From assembly GCA_964367905.1 (NCBI GenBank), contig CAYIZP010000023.1, forward strand, positions 1 to 46,259: a stretch of 46,259 nt of DNA, written 5' to 3'. Position numbers and translations under genes: made by a program. Below are positions 1 through 8,340 of this stretch, piece after piece. How positions within the stretch are numbered: the stretch's first letter is position 1; every line of letters starts with the position of its first letter. This DNA is from CAUPWF01 sp964367905 (GTDB lineage: Bacteria; Bacillota; Clostridia; Lachnospirales; Lachnospiraceae). The notes under the pieces were generated by a model, which had not been told where the DNA came from, made no database searches, and saw nothing but the letters and a program-made list of their open reading frames with translations.

Positions 1-47
1 TGAGATTATTATATCTTATAAGCCACTAGTGTTACAACTTTATTATA

Positions 48-1478
48 TCATGACATATCTTCTATGCGAGCCATTTCTACAATTGCTTCTTGGATAATTG
101 GTTGGGTATCTAATATTTCTTTTACAGGTAACAACAAATAAGACAATAATAATACAAAGGTCGCTAGCATTCCTAGTGTGATTGTTTTATTTATTACCAT
201 TCCAAACCCCAACCAGAGAATTATTACCATTCCAATAGATTGTACGGCCTCCAATAATGAGGTCTGTGTATTTTTAAATATATTATATTTAAAAATACAC
301 GATACCATTTCTTTTAATTTTTTTTCTAGTTTAAATACGACAAGTTTTTCTGCATTAAATATTTTTACTGTTTCTACACCTTCGATAGTTTCTTTAAAAT
401 ATGATTGAACTTTCGCATTTGATTCCATGGATTTATAACTTATGGCTCTTAGTGGCTTTACAAATATACATGCTACAATAAAATATATAATAATAATAAT
501 ACTTGCTACACAAAATAATTTTTTACTCTGGTTAAATAGTAAGATACCCCCTAATATACTAATCATCAAATTTAAAGGAAAAGAAATAGCAATTTTTGAA
601 ACAGCATTTCTAATTTTCTCTACATCATAAAATCTTGTTAAATAATCACCCAATTTCCTCTTTTGAATGCTGGATAAAGGTAAATTAATTAAATGTTGAT
701 AAAATGTACTCATTATTTCAAAATCTATATTTTTTTCAAGTTTTGCATACAAAAAACTTTGCAATATTTTTAACAAGAGGTTAAGAAAATATAAACCTAT
801 TAGTACTAGCATAATACTAGTTAAGCGCAATCCACCATATTCAATATTTAAGATAGTAGTTATTGTATTGTATAACTCGGTTTTGCTGTCACTTGTATTT
901 AAAAAATTATCTATTATCAATTGAAAAATGAATGTACTTACAATTCCCATTATTGACATTACTGCAGATAATAATAACATACTCAAAAAATATTTTTTTT
1001 GTTTACATATAATCTTAGAAAAAATTCGTAAACTTTTATTTTTCATAATGACTTTTTTAAAATCCTCACTCTTTTTAAAGGATATCATATAACCAGACCA
1101 ATGCTTTTCAAATTTTGACCATGTATATTTCTCTTTTCCTTTTGCTGGATTGGCTATTAGGACATATCGATTTGTAATTTTATATACCACGACATAATGT
1201 CCTATTCCATCTTCATTTAATATATGTGCAATGAATGGAATCTCAATTTTTTTTTCAGCATCTGCTTTTAGTTCTTCAAAAGTACCTACCAAAGCCTCTC
1301 CTACTAACCCGATTTTTTTTGCAGCATCAATTATTCCATACACATTTGTACCATTAACATCTGTTTGGGTTAATTCTTTCAGATATGCTATTCCATATTT
1401 GCACTTATAGTATCGAGCAATCATTGCTAAACATGCTGGTGCGCAATCTTGTTCATCGTGTTGTTTTATTACATTCAT
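48..1478 (-). CDS. C39-peptidase/ABC exporter permease lacking its ATPase domain
   Basis: The N-terminal ~130 residues form a peptidase C39 domain, the protease that removes double-glycine leaders during bacteriocin export. The active-site segment EQDCAPACLAMI has the catalytic Cys at residue 12, and His94 lies in GHYVVVY. A hydrophobic exporter transmembrane domain follows (~155-450). The usual third residue (Asp in a DPAKG-like motif) is Asn here (ANPAKG, N110). Family members are about 700 residues and end with an ATP-binding domain. This one stops at 476 aa, just where that domain should begin (IVEMARIEDMS), and all frames of the 47 nt beyond it close quickly. The first possible start is a GTG at 1487; the ATG at 1478 is preferred because AAAGGTG lies 6-7 nt upstream. 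It is probably truncated, or dependent on an ATPase encoded elsewhere. Its likely substrate is the GG-leader peptide at 5534-5686. Confidence 0.8.
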   Translation of the reverse strand: MNVIKQHDEQDCAPACLAMIARYYKCKYGIAYLKELTQTDVNGTNVYGIIDAAKKIGLVGEALVGTFEELKADAEKKIEIPFIAHILNEDGIGHYVVVYKITNRYVLIANPAKGKEKYTWSKFEKHWSGYMISFKKSEDFKKVIMKNKSLRIFSKIICKQKKYFLSMLLLSAVMSIMGIVSTFIFQLIIDNFLNTSDSKTELYNTITTILNIEYGGLRLTSIMLVLIGLYFLNLLLKILQSFLYAKLEKNIDFEIMSTFYQHLINLPLSSIQKRKLGDYLTRFYDVEKIRNAVSKIAISFPLNLMISILGGILLFNQSKKLFCVASIIIIIYFIVACIFVKPLRAISYKSMESNAKVQSYFKETIEGVETVKIFNAEKLVVFKLEKKLKEMVSCIFKYNIFKNTQTSLLEAVQSIGMVIILWLGFGMVINKTITLGMLATFVLLLSYLLLPVKEILDTQPIIQEAIVEMARIEDMS

Positions 1479-1510
1479 TTTTATCACCTTTGCATTAGTT
1501 AATTTTATTA

Positions 1511-1527
1511 CTATAAATAAGCAAATT
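1511..1527. repeat. 17-nt sequence repeated inverted on the far side of the IS
   Basis: CTATAAATAAGCAAATT lies between the exporter gene start and the IS left end. Its exact complement lies at 3496-3512, beyond the IS right end, ~2 kb away. Both copies are outside the IS terminal repeats. Their function is unknown; the region is AT-rich, but a 17-nt exact match is unlikely to be chance. Confidence 0.5.
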
Positions 1528-1548
1528 CGTATTTTGTTACATAAAACA

Positions 1549-3400
1549 ATTAGGATGTCAAAAGGTCAATGACCTTTGATATAAATTTGTACCTTGAAAA
1601 CTTAACACGATATATCTAAATCACGCTATATTTGGTATAATGATATTATCAAATATGGAGGTGACAACATGGCTTTTGTTGCAAATAATCATCAACAACT
1701 ATCTTTAAATGACAGTACATTCAATCTCACAGAACGTGAAAAACGAATGCTAGAGAAATCGTGGGCGAAAGTTTTTGCCGAAAAAATTTTCCCAGCGATT
1801 GATGAAACTATTTTTTCTCCACTTTACAGTACAAAGGCATCGCGTCCTAATACCCCGATCAATGTCATTGTAGGAGCACTGATTATTAAAGAAGCACTTG
1901 GCGACACGGATGACGAACTAGTGGAGGCACTTATGTTTGATATCCGTTACCAGTATGCACTTCACACCACTAGCTTCGAGGAACAACCACTGAGTGATAG
2001 AACACTCAGTCGTTTTAGAGCCAGAGTTTTAGCCTATGAAACGGAGCACAATGTTGACCTCATACATGATTGCATCGTAAAGATGGCAAAGGAAATTTCA
2101 GCATTTATGAAAATCTCACCAACTATGCAACGCATGGATAGCCTTATGGTTGCAGCAAATATCAAGAATCTATCTTTGCTTGAGTTATTTTATACCTGTG
2201 TAGCAAACCTTGCAAAGATTATGGTGAAACGAGAAATGATGTTACCCGAGAGCCTACGTCATTACATTGAGAAAGATGATTACAATCAATATATCTATTA
2301 TCAACGTGAGGGCGACCCAATTGAAAAAACGCAAATCATTATGCAGGACGCAGAAGTATTGATTGACTTACGTAATCAAACAGGAAACTTTGATGATACC
2401 AGTGAATATCAATTTCTTATCAGGCTTTTAAAGAGCGAACCGTCTTCCACCACGACGGAACAAGGCGTTTTCGCAAGAAAGAAGATGTCGAAAATTCATT
2501 GGAGGTACTTTTAAATCCTGCTAATCCTGAAGCGACGTTTCTCTATAAATCTGGAAATCGATATTTAAGTTATGTTGGGAATATTGTAGAATCAGTTGGT
2601 TAAAATGGAAGTTTAATTACAGATTATGCATATGAACAAAATACATATGCTGATCATCAGTTTATGAAAGTATATCTAGAAAATCAAAACAACTTTCAAG
2701 ACGGTTCATTCCTCATGGCAGATGGTGCCAATAGTTGTGGAGATAATTCAAAACTAGCAACATCAAATAACCTGAAACTGATAACAACAAACTTTACTGG
2801 TCGCAGTCCTGATGAAATATATGCTGATTTCGAGTTTTCAGAAGATGGACATTTTCTTTTGAAGTGTGCCAATGGTTGTACACCATTGCACTGCATATAT
2901 GAATCTTATAATAATCGCTCTATTGCTTATTTTAAAACAGAAGAATGTCATATCTGCCCTTATAAAGATAGATGTAAATCACGTTTCTTAAAGTATAAGG
3001 TTCATAAAGAGGTATCATGGAAAGCAGTTGTTCGTGCAAAACACAGTATATAAAGACAGATGAGTTTGCAGAGTATGCTCGCTTTCAAAACGGTGTAGAA
3101 GCAATTCCATCACTATTACGTCGACGTTACCATGTGGATAAAATACCGACACATGGTAAATATCCAACTCGTCTTTACTTCGGGTTTAAGATTGCCCCTT
3201 TAGACTTTCAAAAATTATTGGATTACTCCAATAGCTTGAATCAATGTACTGAAAATCAAAAATAGCGTAAAGTGCTATAGGGGAATCATGAACTTCTGCA
3301 TGAATTTAGCTCTTTTAATCATTTCCAACCCAACTCGTGTTAAATTTTCAAGGTACAACTAATATTGGTCCGTTTATATTGTGTCTTTTGACACCCTAAT
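1549..3400 (+). mobile_element. Degenerate IS1182-family insertion sequence with terminal inverted repeats
   Basis: The ends are 16-nt inverted repeats matching at 15 positions: ATTAGGATGTCAAAAG at 1549-1564 and its near-complement at 3385-3400. A second inner pair, TTGTACCTTGAAAACTTAAC-like, lies at 1587-1609 and 3336-3358. The element is ~1.85 kb and encloses one broken transposase. An 8-bp hairpin (AAAGGTCA/TGACCTTT) sits just inside the left end. It separates the exporter gene from the rest of the peptide locus. No clear target-site duplication was seen. Confidence 0.75.
1669..3265 (+). pseudogene. IS1182-family transposase, frameshifted and interrupted
   Basis: The N-terminal part (1669-2514) has typical IS1182 transposase sequence, including TPINVIVGALIIKEALGDTD and LSDRTLSRFRAR. 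GGAGGTG lies upstream of the ATG. Homology leaves this frame near 2430 (FKERTVFHHDGTRRFRKKED continues in another frame). It then meets an in-frame TAA at about 2601, resumes through DGANSCGDNSK and the Cys-rich CHICPYKDRCKSR segment (to ~3050), and shifts frame again for the C-terminus (TDEFAEYARFQNGVEAIPS). At least three lesions make it non-functional. The original protein would have been roughly 530 residues. Confidence 0.85.
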
Positions 3401-3495
3401 CGTAAAGCACAAAAAGCCAACTTGTATATAGTGTGTTACAAAAAAACAAATACAATATATAGATATTCACAAAGTAATTTTTGTACAACTTTTCA

Positions 3496-3512
3496 AATTT
3501 GCTTATTTATAG
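3496..3512. repeat. Inverted partner of the 17-nt repeat at 1511-1527
   Basis: This copy reads AATTTGCTTATTTATAG on the plus strand, the reverse complement of the left copy. It sits just downstream of the dehydratase gene end. Confidence 0.5.
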
Positions 3513-3538
3513 TTTATTAGTTTTAAATGTACAATACT

Positions 3539-5413
3539 TCAATTAAATTCATATGTAGATACTATATTCTTAATTATTTCTCTTATATTTTTTGATTCTC
3601 TATTGGCATATTCCTCAAGTTCTTTAAGTTGTTGTATGAAATAATTCTTATCAAACTCAATCGGTTTTCCAATATAGATTAATTTATTGTCTGTTTCCTT
3701 CAGCCCCTCTTCTTTCATTAACAATTCTTCATATAATTTTTCACCAGATCGCATTCCTACAATTTGTATATCAATATCAACATAAGGTCGCAATCCTGAT
3801 AGCTTAATTAAGTTTTCTGCCATGTCTAGGATTTTAACTGGTTTCCCCATATCCAAAATAAAAATCTCTCCACCTTGAGCATGTACACTTGCTTGTAACA
3901 CAAGTGAAACTGCTTCTGTAATAGTCATAAAATAGCGCTCTATCTTAGTATCTGTAACCGTTAACGGTCCACCATTTTCAATTTGCTTTTTAAAAATGGG
4001 AACCACACTCCCATTACTACCTAGCACGTTTCCAAATCGAACCGCTACAAAGTCTGTACTAGTAATTCCATTGTAATACTGTATCATCATCTCACATATT
4101 CTTTTAGTGGCTCCCATTACGTTTGTAGGATTTACTGCTTTATCAGTAGAAATTAGCACAAATTTTTTGACATTATAGGATATAGAAGTTTTAACAATCT
4201 CCCATGTTCCAAGAACATTATTTTTAACAGCTTCGTTTGGACTCGTTTCCATTAAGGGAACATGTTTATGTGCTGCTGCATGGAATACAATATCCGGATT
4301 AAATTCTTCAAAGATTTTACATATTAAACTAGAATCCCTGACGCTACCTATCCGAACTATTAACTCTAAATCCGGAAATTTTTCTTCTAATTCAAGCTGA
4401 ACAGTATAGGTTGTATTTTCATAAATATCTAGTAATACCATTTTTTTTGGATGTTTAGCTACAATTTGCCTGCATAGTTCACTTCCAATTGAGCCCCCAG
4501 CGCCGGAAATTAAAACAGTTTGTCCCCGAATACTATTTTCTATAGTACTATTATCTGTATATATAGGGCTTCTTCCAAGCAAATCTTCTAACTCAACCTC
4601 TCTTAGCCGATTAATATTTATTTCATTATTGACTATTTGATATATACCAGGTAAAATCTTTAATTTGCACCTACTTTCCTTACAAATATCTAAAATTTCC
4701 TTAGTGTCTTTTTCACAAGCAGCTGGAAGTGCTAAGATTATTTCGTCAATCTTAAGACAATCTGCATATTTAAGTATGCAGTCTCTTCCTCCTACAATTT
4801 TAATACCCTGAATATAATTTCCTATTTTTTTCACATCATCATCTATGATACAAACAACCCTTTTTTTCACATACCTGCTGTCTTTTATTTCTCTAATTAG
4901 AATATTCCCAGCATCACCAGCACCAATCACCATAACACGATTCCCTTTATGTTTCTGTAGGTTTCTCTTCAGTATTTTACCGAGAAAGGGTACCCCTAGA
5001 CGACCTATAGACACAAATGCTATTATTATTATTAAGTAAAAAAGATGATAGCTCCTTGGCACAATATAAAAGTCTAATGTGTTATATTGTACAAAATGTG
5101 TTACAAATAACACCGTACTATGTATAATAGTGGCACATATTCCACCCCCAATAATAGTTAAAAAATCAAAACTATCTGCATATGCCCATAATTTTGAATA
5201 CAAACGCAAAAATCCAAACAACATAATAGTTAAAATGATAGTAATGAAAATCGATTGTGATACATTCTGCCAATATGTCATACTTTCTATGCTCTTTTCC
5301 CATGCGAATCTTACATATATAGAAAGATAACTAGAAATATATACAGATAAAATATCATATATCAGCATTAATATTCTAGATATTATTTTTGGATTTATTA
5401 TTCCTTGTTTCAT
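3539..5413 (-). CDS. Membrane-bound nucleoside-diphosphate-sugar 4,6-dehydratase (CapD/FlaA1/PglF-type)
   Basis: The 624-residue protein has four N-terminal transmembrane segments (~15-140). A first Rossmann-like region follows (VMVIGAGDAGNILIREI), then a second NAD-binding domain (VLISGAGGSIGSELCRQI). The SDR core contains STDKAVNPTNVMGATKR, where this long-chain subgroup has Met in place of the usual catalytic Tyr. The family converts UDP-GlcNAc-type sugars to 4-keto-6-deoxy intermediates for glycan synthesis at the inner membrane face. A GTG start at 5425 is possible, but the ATG at 5413 is placed correctly after AGGTGGGG. It lies on the same strand downstream of the GG-leader peptide gene (gap ~120 nt). 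The sequence does not show whether it acts on envelope glycans or on that peptide. Confidence 0.9.
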   Translation of the reverse strand: MKQGIINPKIISRILMLIYDILSVYISSYLSIYVRFAWEKSIESMTYWQNVSQSIFITIILTIMLFGFLRLYSKLWAYADSFDFLTIIGGGICATIIHSTVLFVTHFVQYNTLDFYIVPRSYHLFYLIIIIAFVSIGRLGVPFLGKILKRNLQKHKGNRVMVIGAGDAGNILIREIKDSRYVKKRVVCIIDDDVKKIGNYIQGIKIVGGRDCILKYADCLKIDEIILALPAACEKDTKEILDICKESRCKLKILPGIYQIVNNEININRLREVELEDLLGRSPIYTDNSTIENSIRGQTVLISGAGGSIGSELCRQIVAKHPKKMVLLDIYENTTYTVQLELEEKFPDLELIVRIGSVRDSSLICKIFEEFNPDIVFHAAAHKHVPLMETSPNEAVKNNVLGTWEIVKTSISYNVKKFVLISTDKAVNPTNVMGATKRICEMMIQYYNGITSTDFVAVRFGNVLGSNGSVVPIFKKQIENGGPLTVTDTKIERYFMTITEAVSLVLQASVHAQGGEIFILDMGKPVKILDMAENLIKLSGLRPYVDIDIQIVGMRSGEKLYEELLMKEEGLKETDNKLIYIGKPIEFDKNYFIQQLKELEEYANRESKNIREIIKNIVSTYEFN

Positions 5414-5533
5414 TATATTCCCCACCTATACTTTCAGTATTATTTAAAAACAAGTGTGCAAATAGAGATATTCTAATTCGCACACTTATTTTTAAGAAAT
5501 TATGCTATACCTAATTAAACCCCTGAAATTTCT

Positions 5534-5686
5534 CTACTGAAAACCGTGACCAAAATCGATAGTGTGGAAAAAACTCATTAGCCATTTTGGTGTATTACCC
5601 CAACTTTCCTTTCTACCACATACCTTACAATAACCACTAGCTCCTCCTACTACTTTCTTTTGCTGTTCTTTGTTTAATTTCTTCAT
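5534..5686 (-). CDS. Double-glycine-leader peptide, candidate bacteriocin or signalling precursor (50 aa)
   Basis: This short gene encodes a 15-residue leader, MKKLNKEQQKKVVGG, with a GG cleavage motif. A predicted 35-residue mature peptide follows. It begins ASGYCKVCGRKESW, carries a CxxC pair, and ends HTIDFGHGFQ. GAGGAG lies 7 nt upstream of the ATG. Leaders of this type (Leu spacing, charged residues, GG) are cut by C39 peptidases, and a C39 exporter gene lies on the same strand at 48-1478. No modifying enzyme for lanthionine or thioether chemistry was seen nearby. The mature sequence matches no family I recognise. The candidate modifying neighbour is the sugar dehydratase gene immediately downstream, but that link is speculative. 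Confidence 0.75.
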   Translation of the reverse strand: MKKLNKEQQKKVVGGASGYCKVCGRKESWGNTPKWLMSFFHTIDFGHGFQ

Positions 5687-5702
5687 TCTTTTCTCCTCGT
5701 AT

Positions 5703-5743
5703 AATAAGTTTATAGCCTAATAAAAACAGGTTATAGACTTATT
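5703..5743. other. 16-bp stem-loop directly before the peptide gene RBS
   Basis: Arms 5703-5718 and 5728-5743 pair over 16 bp with two G-U wobbles around a 9-nt A-rich loop. On the plus strand it is followed by TTCTTTTT and could act as a terminator. On the minus strand it ends a few nt before the peptide gene's GAGGAG. It may therefore affect translation or processing of that leader mRNA. Confidence 0.5.
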
Positions 5744-5754
5744 CTTTTTATGGT

Positions 5755-5806
5755 TATAGAGGTAGGTGAACATCTAAGGGGACTCCCCCATCCTTTTTCC
5801 TCTATA
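5755..5806. other. Stem-loop in the peptide leader region
   Basis: TATAGAGG (5755-5762) pairs with CCTCTATA (5799-5806) and encloses a GGGG-ACT-CCCC mini-hairpin. It is part of a hairpin-rich 300-nt stretch with no credible ORF. Confidence 0.4.
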
Positions 5807-5908
5807 CAGTTAATAGTTTCATTTTCATATAGGTTATCTTTCGGTATGATATCAGCAGAGTCTGATGTCCAAAGACACTGCTTCTTCTCTATACTTTTCT
5901 TTAGTGTT

Positions 5909-5960
5909 TTTCTTTCGTTTGCAACCGAAAGAAATGCTCATCTATTTGCAACTAGATGAG
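5909..5960. other. Twin hairpins with identical 8-nt loops containing palindromic TTGCAA
   Basis: Hairpin A (5909-5934) has stem TTTCTTTCG/CGAAAGAAA and hairpin B (5937-5960) has stem CTCATCTA/TAGATGAG. The stems are unrelated in sequence, yet both loops are TTTGCAAC on the plus strand (GTTGCAAA on the minus). The loop core TTGCAA is self-complementary, so in RNA the two loops could pair with each other. A third, weaker hairpin (ATGTTA/TAACAT with a CCC/GGG inner helix) follows at ~5962-5991. The group lies inside the inferred minus-strand leader of the GG-peptide gene. Confidence 0.6.
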
Positions 5961-6200
5961 TTATGTTAATCCCAGTATTGGGTATAACATCTGTATTTTG
6001 TATATTGATAAACTTTGTTTTATTTGAAAAGTCTAAAGTTGCATGCAATTATAATTAATCTTAATAAAATGGGTAATAACTATACATAAGCCTATAGCCC
6101 TGTCCTCTCAATTTTTATACTTTAATCACTTTCCTGTTATCATACAACTCCTTTTTATCAAAATATACTGAAAATACATCTCAAAACTTTCTATAAATTC

Positions 6201-6229
6201 ATAATATCAAAGAGAATATATGTTGTCAA
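6201..6229 (-). promoter_or_regulatory. Consensus promoter reading toward the GG-peptide leader
   Basis: On the minus strand TTGACA (6224-6229), a 17-nt spacer and TATTAT (6201-6206) form a near-ideal vegetative promoter. Transcription would start near 6194. That leaves a ~500-nt untranslated leader before the peptide ATG at 5686, containing the hairpins listed here. Two very short ORFs with plausible RBSs, MITGK and MYSYYPFY, occur in this leader. Confidence 0.6.
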
Positions 6230-6252
6230 CTATTATTTAGTTTTTCTATATA

Positions 6253-6281
6253 TTTACTTTTGTATATACTTATGTTACAAT
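6253..6281 (+). promoter_or_regulatory. Promoter for the padR operon, divergent from the peptide promoter
   Basis: TTTACT (6253-6258), a 17-nt spacer and TACAAT (6276-6281) lie just before the AGGTGG of the PadR gene. An alternative -35 TTGTCA lies at 6223. The spacer contains TGTA/TACA half sites compatible with PadR autoregulation. The opposing promoter lies only ~24 bp away, so one bound regulator could control both. Confidence 0.5.
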
Positions 6282-6299
6282 TATATTAGGTGGTAGATG

Positions 6300-6659
6300 A
6301 TGAATGAAATAAAAAGTAATTTTCGTAGAGGTTCCGTAGAATTATTAATCTTACATCTTTTAAATCAAAAAGATTTTTACGGTTATGAACTTTCTCAAAC
6401 AATTAAAAAACAATCAAATAATGTAATTTCTATTCCAGTAGGTTCATTGTATCCCGCTTTGTATAAGTTAATTGATAACCAATGTATCTCTGACTATAAA
6501 GTACAAACAAATAAGCGTCTGGTGCACATTTATTACCATATTGAACCAAAAGGAATAGAACGTTATAAGCAGTTAATTGAGGATTATTGGTTAACTAATA
6601 AAGGAATACAAAGTGTTTTAAACACACATACGGGGGAAAATAATGTCGAAAAAAAATAA
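6300..6659 (+). CDS. PadR-family transcriptional regulator
   Basis: The ~119-residue protein has the PadR winged-helix domain: RRGSVELLILHLL, then FYGYELSQTIKK and the recognition/wing region IPVGSLYPALYKLI. These are small homodimeric repressors that often autoregulate and control adjacent membrane or export genes. ATG codons at 6297 and 6300 are both possible. The second is 6 nt from AGGTGG and is preferred. The gene overlaps the next one by 17 nt, so the two are translationally linked. Its promoter is divergent from that of the GG-peptide transcript, which makes it the best candidate regulator of that locus. Confidence 0.88.
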   Translation: MNEIKSNFRRGSVELLILHLLNQKDFYGYELSQTIKKQSNNVISIPVGSLYPALYKLIDNQCISDYKVQTNKRLVHIYYHIEPKGIERYKQLIEDYWLTNKGIQSVLNTHTGENNVEKK

Positions 6660-7035
6660 AAGTATTAATGCTTATATGAGAGAACTAAAGTCACTACTCC
6701 CCTTACATAGTAAAACCGAAAGACAGTTGTTGCATGATATTTCACAAACCATCAACGAAGTATTAAACGAGAATGATAGTACTATATCAAGAGAAGATTT
6801 AGTTCTTATAGTAGGTGAACCCAAAGAAATCGTCGCTCGCTATCTTTCCGAAGTCGATGTGAGTCATTTGAGTTATTCGCTAAATATTGCAAGAAAAGTG
6901 AAATTTCTTATAATAGGACTTGTGATAGCCATTTTAGTTGTTGCTATCTCTAGGTGGGGGTTTTATTATAATTTATATAAAGAAGTACAAGAAACAATAA
7001 TTTGTAACGAGGAAACACTTATTGAGGAGGAATGA
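6643..7035 (+). CDS. Single-pass membrane protein of the type paired with PadR (HAAS/DUF1700-like)
   Basis: The 130-residue protein has a helical N-terminal domain (residues 1-75; MRELKSLLPLHSKTERQLLHDI and LVLIVGEPKEIVARYL). This resembles the three-helix cytoplasmic domain of DUF1700/HAAS proteins, which are usually encoded right after padR and are thought to modulate it. One transmembrane helix follows (~84-104, KFLIIGLVIAILVVAIS) with a short acidic outer tail. GGGGG lies upstream of the ATG. The family assignment is by resemblance and moderately certain. Confidence 0.7.
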   Translation: MSKKNKSINAYMRELKSLLPLHSKTERQLLHDISQTINEVLNENDSTISREDLVLIVGEPKEIVARYLSEVDVSHLSYSLNIARKVKFLIIGLVIAILVVAISRWGFYYNLYKEVQETIICNEETLIEEE

Positions 7036-7037
7036 TA

Positions 7038-7529
7038 ATGAGAAAATTTTTTATATTTATATGTATGATTATAATAATTTCATTTAATTGTACAGAAGAA
7101 GCTTCAGCTGCTGACAGTAACAGTAATGTGGTATCTTCATATACTGTAGTTATAGATAATGAATTAATATGCGAAACGATTATTGAAGAGAATACAATTG
7201 AACCTATGAATCCTAAATCCTATAGTGCTATGACAACCAAAAAGGGAAGTAAAACAACCCTTTATAAAAATTCCTCAGGTGCTACTATGTGGTATGTTAA
7301 GGTATCTGGATCTTTTGAATACAACGGAACTTACTCGCGATGTACTTCTTCATTTGTGACGGCAAACTCTTACAGTTCTGCATGGAAGGTTACTAACAAA
7401 ACTAGTAGCTATAGTGGAAATACTGCTAAAGCAAGTGCTACAGGAACACAATATTATGGAAGTTCCGTTTTAACAAGAATAAACAAGAGTTTGAGTTTAT
7501 CTTGTTCAAATAACGGTACCTTATATTAA
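7038..7529 (+). CDS. Secreted protein of unknown function, third gene of the padR operon
   Basis: The 163-residue protein has a signal peptide (FFIFICMIIIISF) with likely cleavage at ASA-AD. The mature chain is rich in Ser, Thr and Tyr (WYVKVSGSFEYNGTYSRCTS) with two Cys, consistent with a small extracellular beta domain. ATG at 7032 overlaps the previous stop, but the ATG at 7038 sits 7 nt after AGGAGG and is the better start. It could be an immunity or surface protein for the peptide locus; no motif proves this. Confidence 0.7.
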   Translation: MRKFFIFICMIIIISFNCTEEASAADSNSNVVSSYTVVIDNELICETIIEENTIEPMNPKSYSAMTTKKGSKTTLYKNSSGATMWYVKVSGSFEYNGTYSRCTSSFVTANSYSSAWKVTNKTSSYSGNTAKASATGTQYYGSSVLTRINKSLSLSCSNNGTLY

Positions 7530-7750
7530 CTAAAGTTTAAACTTATACCAAGTTGCGATATATGCCAAGAACAAACGAAGATTTATGAATAGCCATTGAT
7601 TTGATAGCATTGTTCTTTCAGTAGAGATAATAATAAGGCATCGCTTTTGAGAGTCTGTGAAAAACTCTGTAAATAATGTATTCTATGATAAAATGTTAAA
7701 TCATAGCCTGCAAATAAAAAGGTAAAAAATTTGTGTTTTTGAAAATAAAC

Positions 7751-7807
7751 AGCTCTTTCTTGGGAATAATTAGATAAATAACTAATATTCTCATGGAAGA
7801 GCTTTTT
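7751..7807 (+). terminator. Imperfect long stem-loop with T tract
   Basis: AGCTCTTTCTTGGGAATA (7751 on) pairs imperfectly with its partner ending GGAAGAGCT at 7803, then TTTTT. It probably ends the padR operon. The region between 7530 and 7750 holds no gene I can support. Confidence 0.5.
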
Positions 7808-8340
7808 GGGGCAATTGTAAGAGGCTAATTACGACAGATAATAGCAGAATATAATAGTCAAAATGTGGGGGTATTTACACTTTCTTCAAAGAAGGGTTTA
7901 AGGATGTACTACGGGAACTTTTGGAAACAGAAATGGATGCATCACTCTGATATAATAAACAGTAACGAGATATATCTGGAATTGAAAAAAATTATCTCCT
8001 TGTATGCTTGTGGTTGTCTGCACGAGATATCCATTACAAAATAAGAGAGGATGGAAGAATTAATAATCGAGCAACACATGTTGTACTTGGTGTAACATTG
8101 GATGGAACAAAAGATATCTTAAGTATAACACTTGGATCTAGCGAACTCTCCAAGTGTTGGTTTGGAATACTAAATAACTTGAAACATAGAGGTGTAGGCG
8201 ATTCCTTTCTTCTGTGTTGATGGGCTCCTTCCCGAGTTCAAAGAACTATTAACGCTGTATTCCCTGATGCAGAGGTACAACGATGTATTATTCACATATT
8301 TATTTACCGTCTTTCTGCGAAAGACACCAATGCGTCATGA
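7793..8340 (+). pseudogene. IS256-family transposase remnant
   Basis: Several short frames together read as an IS256-type transposase. MEELFGAIVRG appears first, then LRQIIAEYNSQN, then GFKDVLRELLETEMDASL in another frame. A longer stretch (8008-8220) has IHYKIREDGRINNRATHVVL, GVTLDGTKDILSI and SELSKCWFGILNNLKHRGV. FPDAEVQRCIIH follows in a further frame. Intact relatives are about 400 residues; here much of the N-terminal half and the C-terminal third are missing and there are several frameshifts. Terminal repeats could not be identified, though GAGAGTCTGTGAAAAACTC near 7648 resembles an IS256-type end. Confidence 0.75.

Noticed and set aside
5750..5959. 69-codon plus-strand frame in the leader region
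   Set aside because: It crosses several hairpins, lacks an RBS, and its composition (Ser/Phe-rich) looks like random AT-rich sequence.
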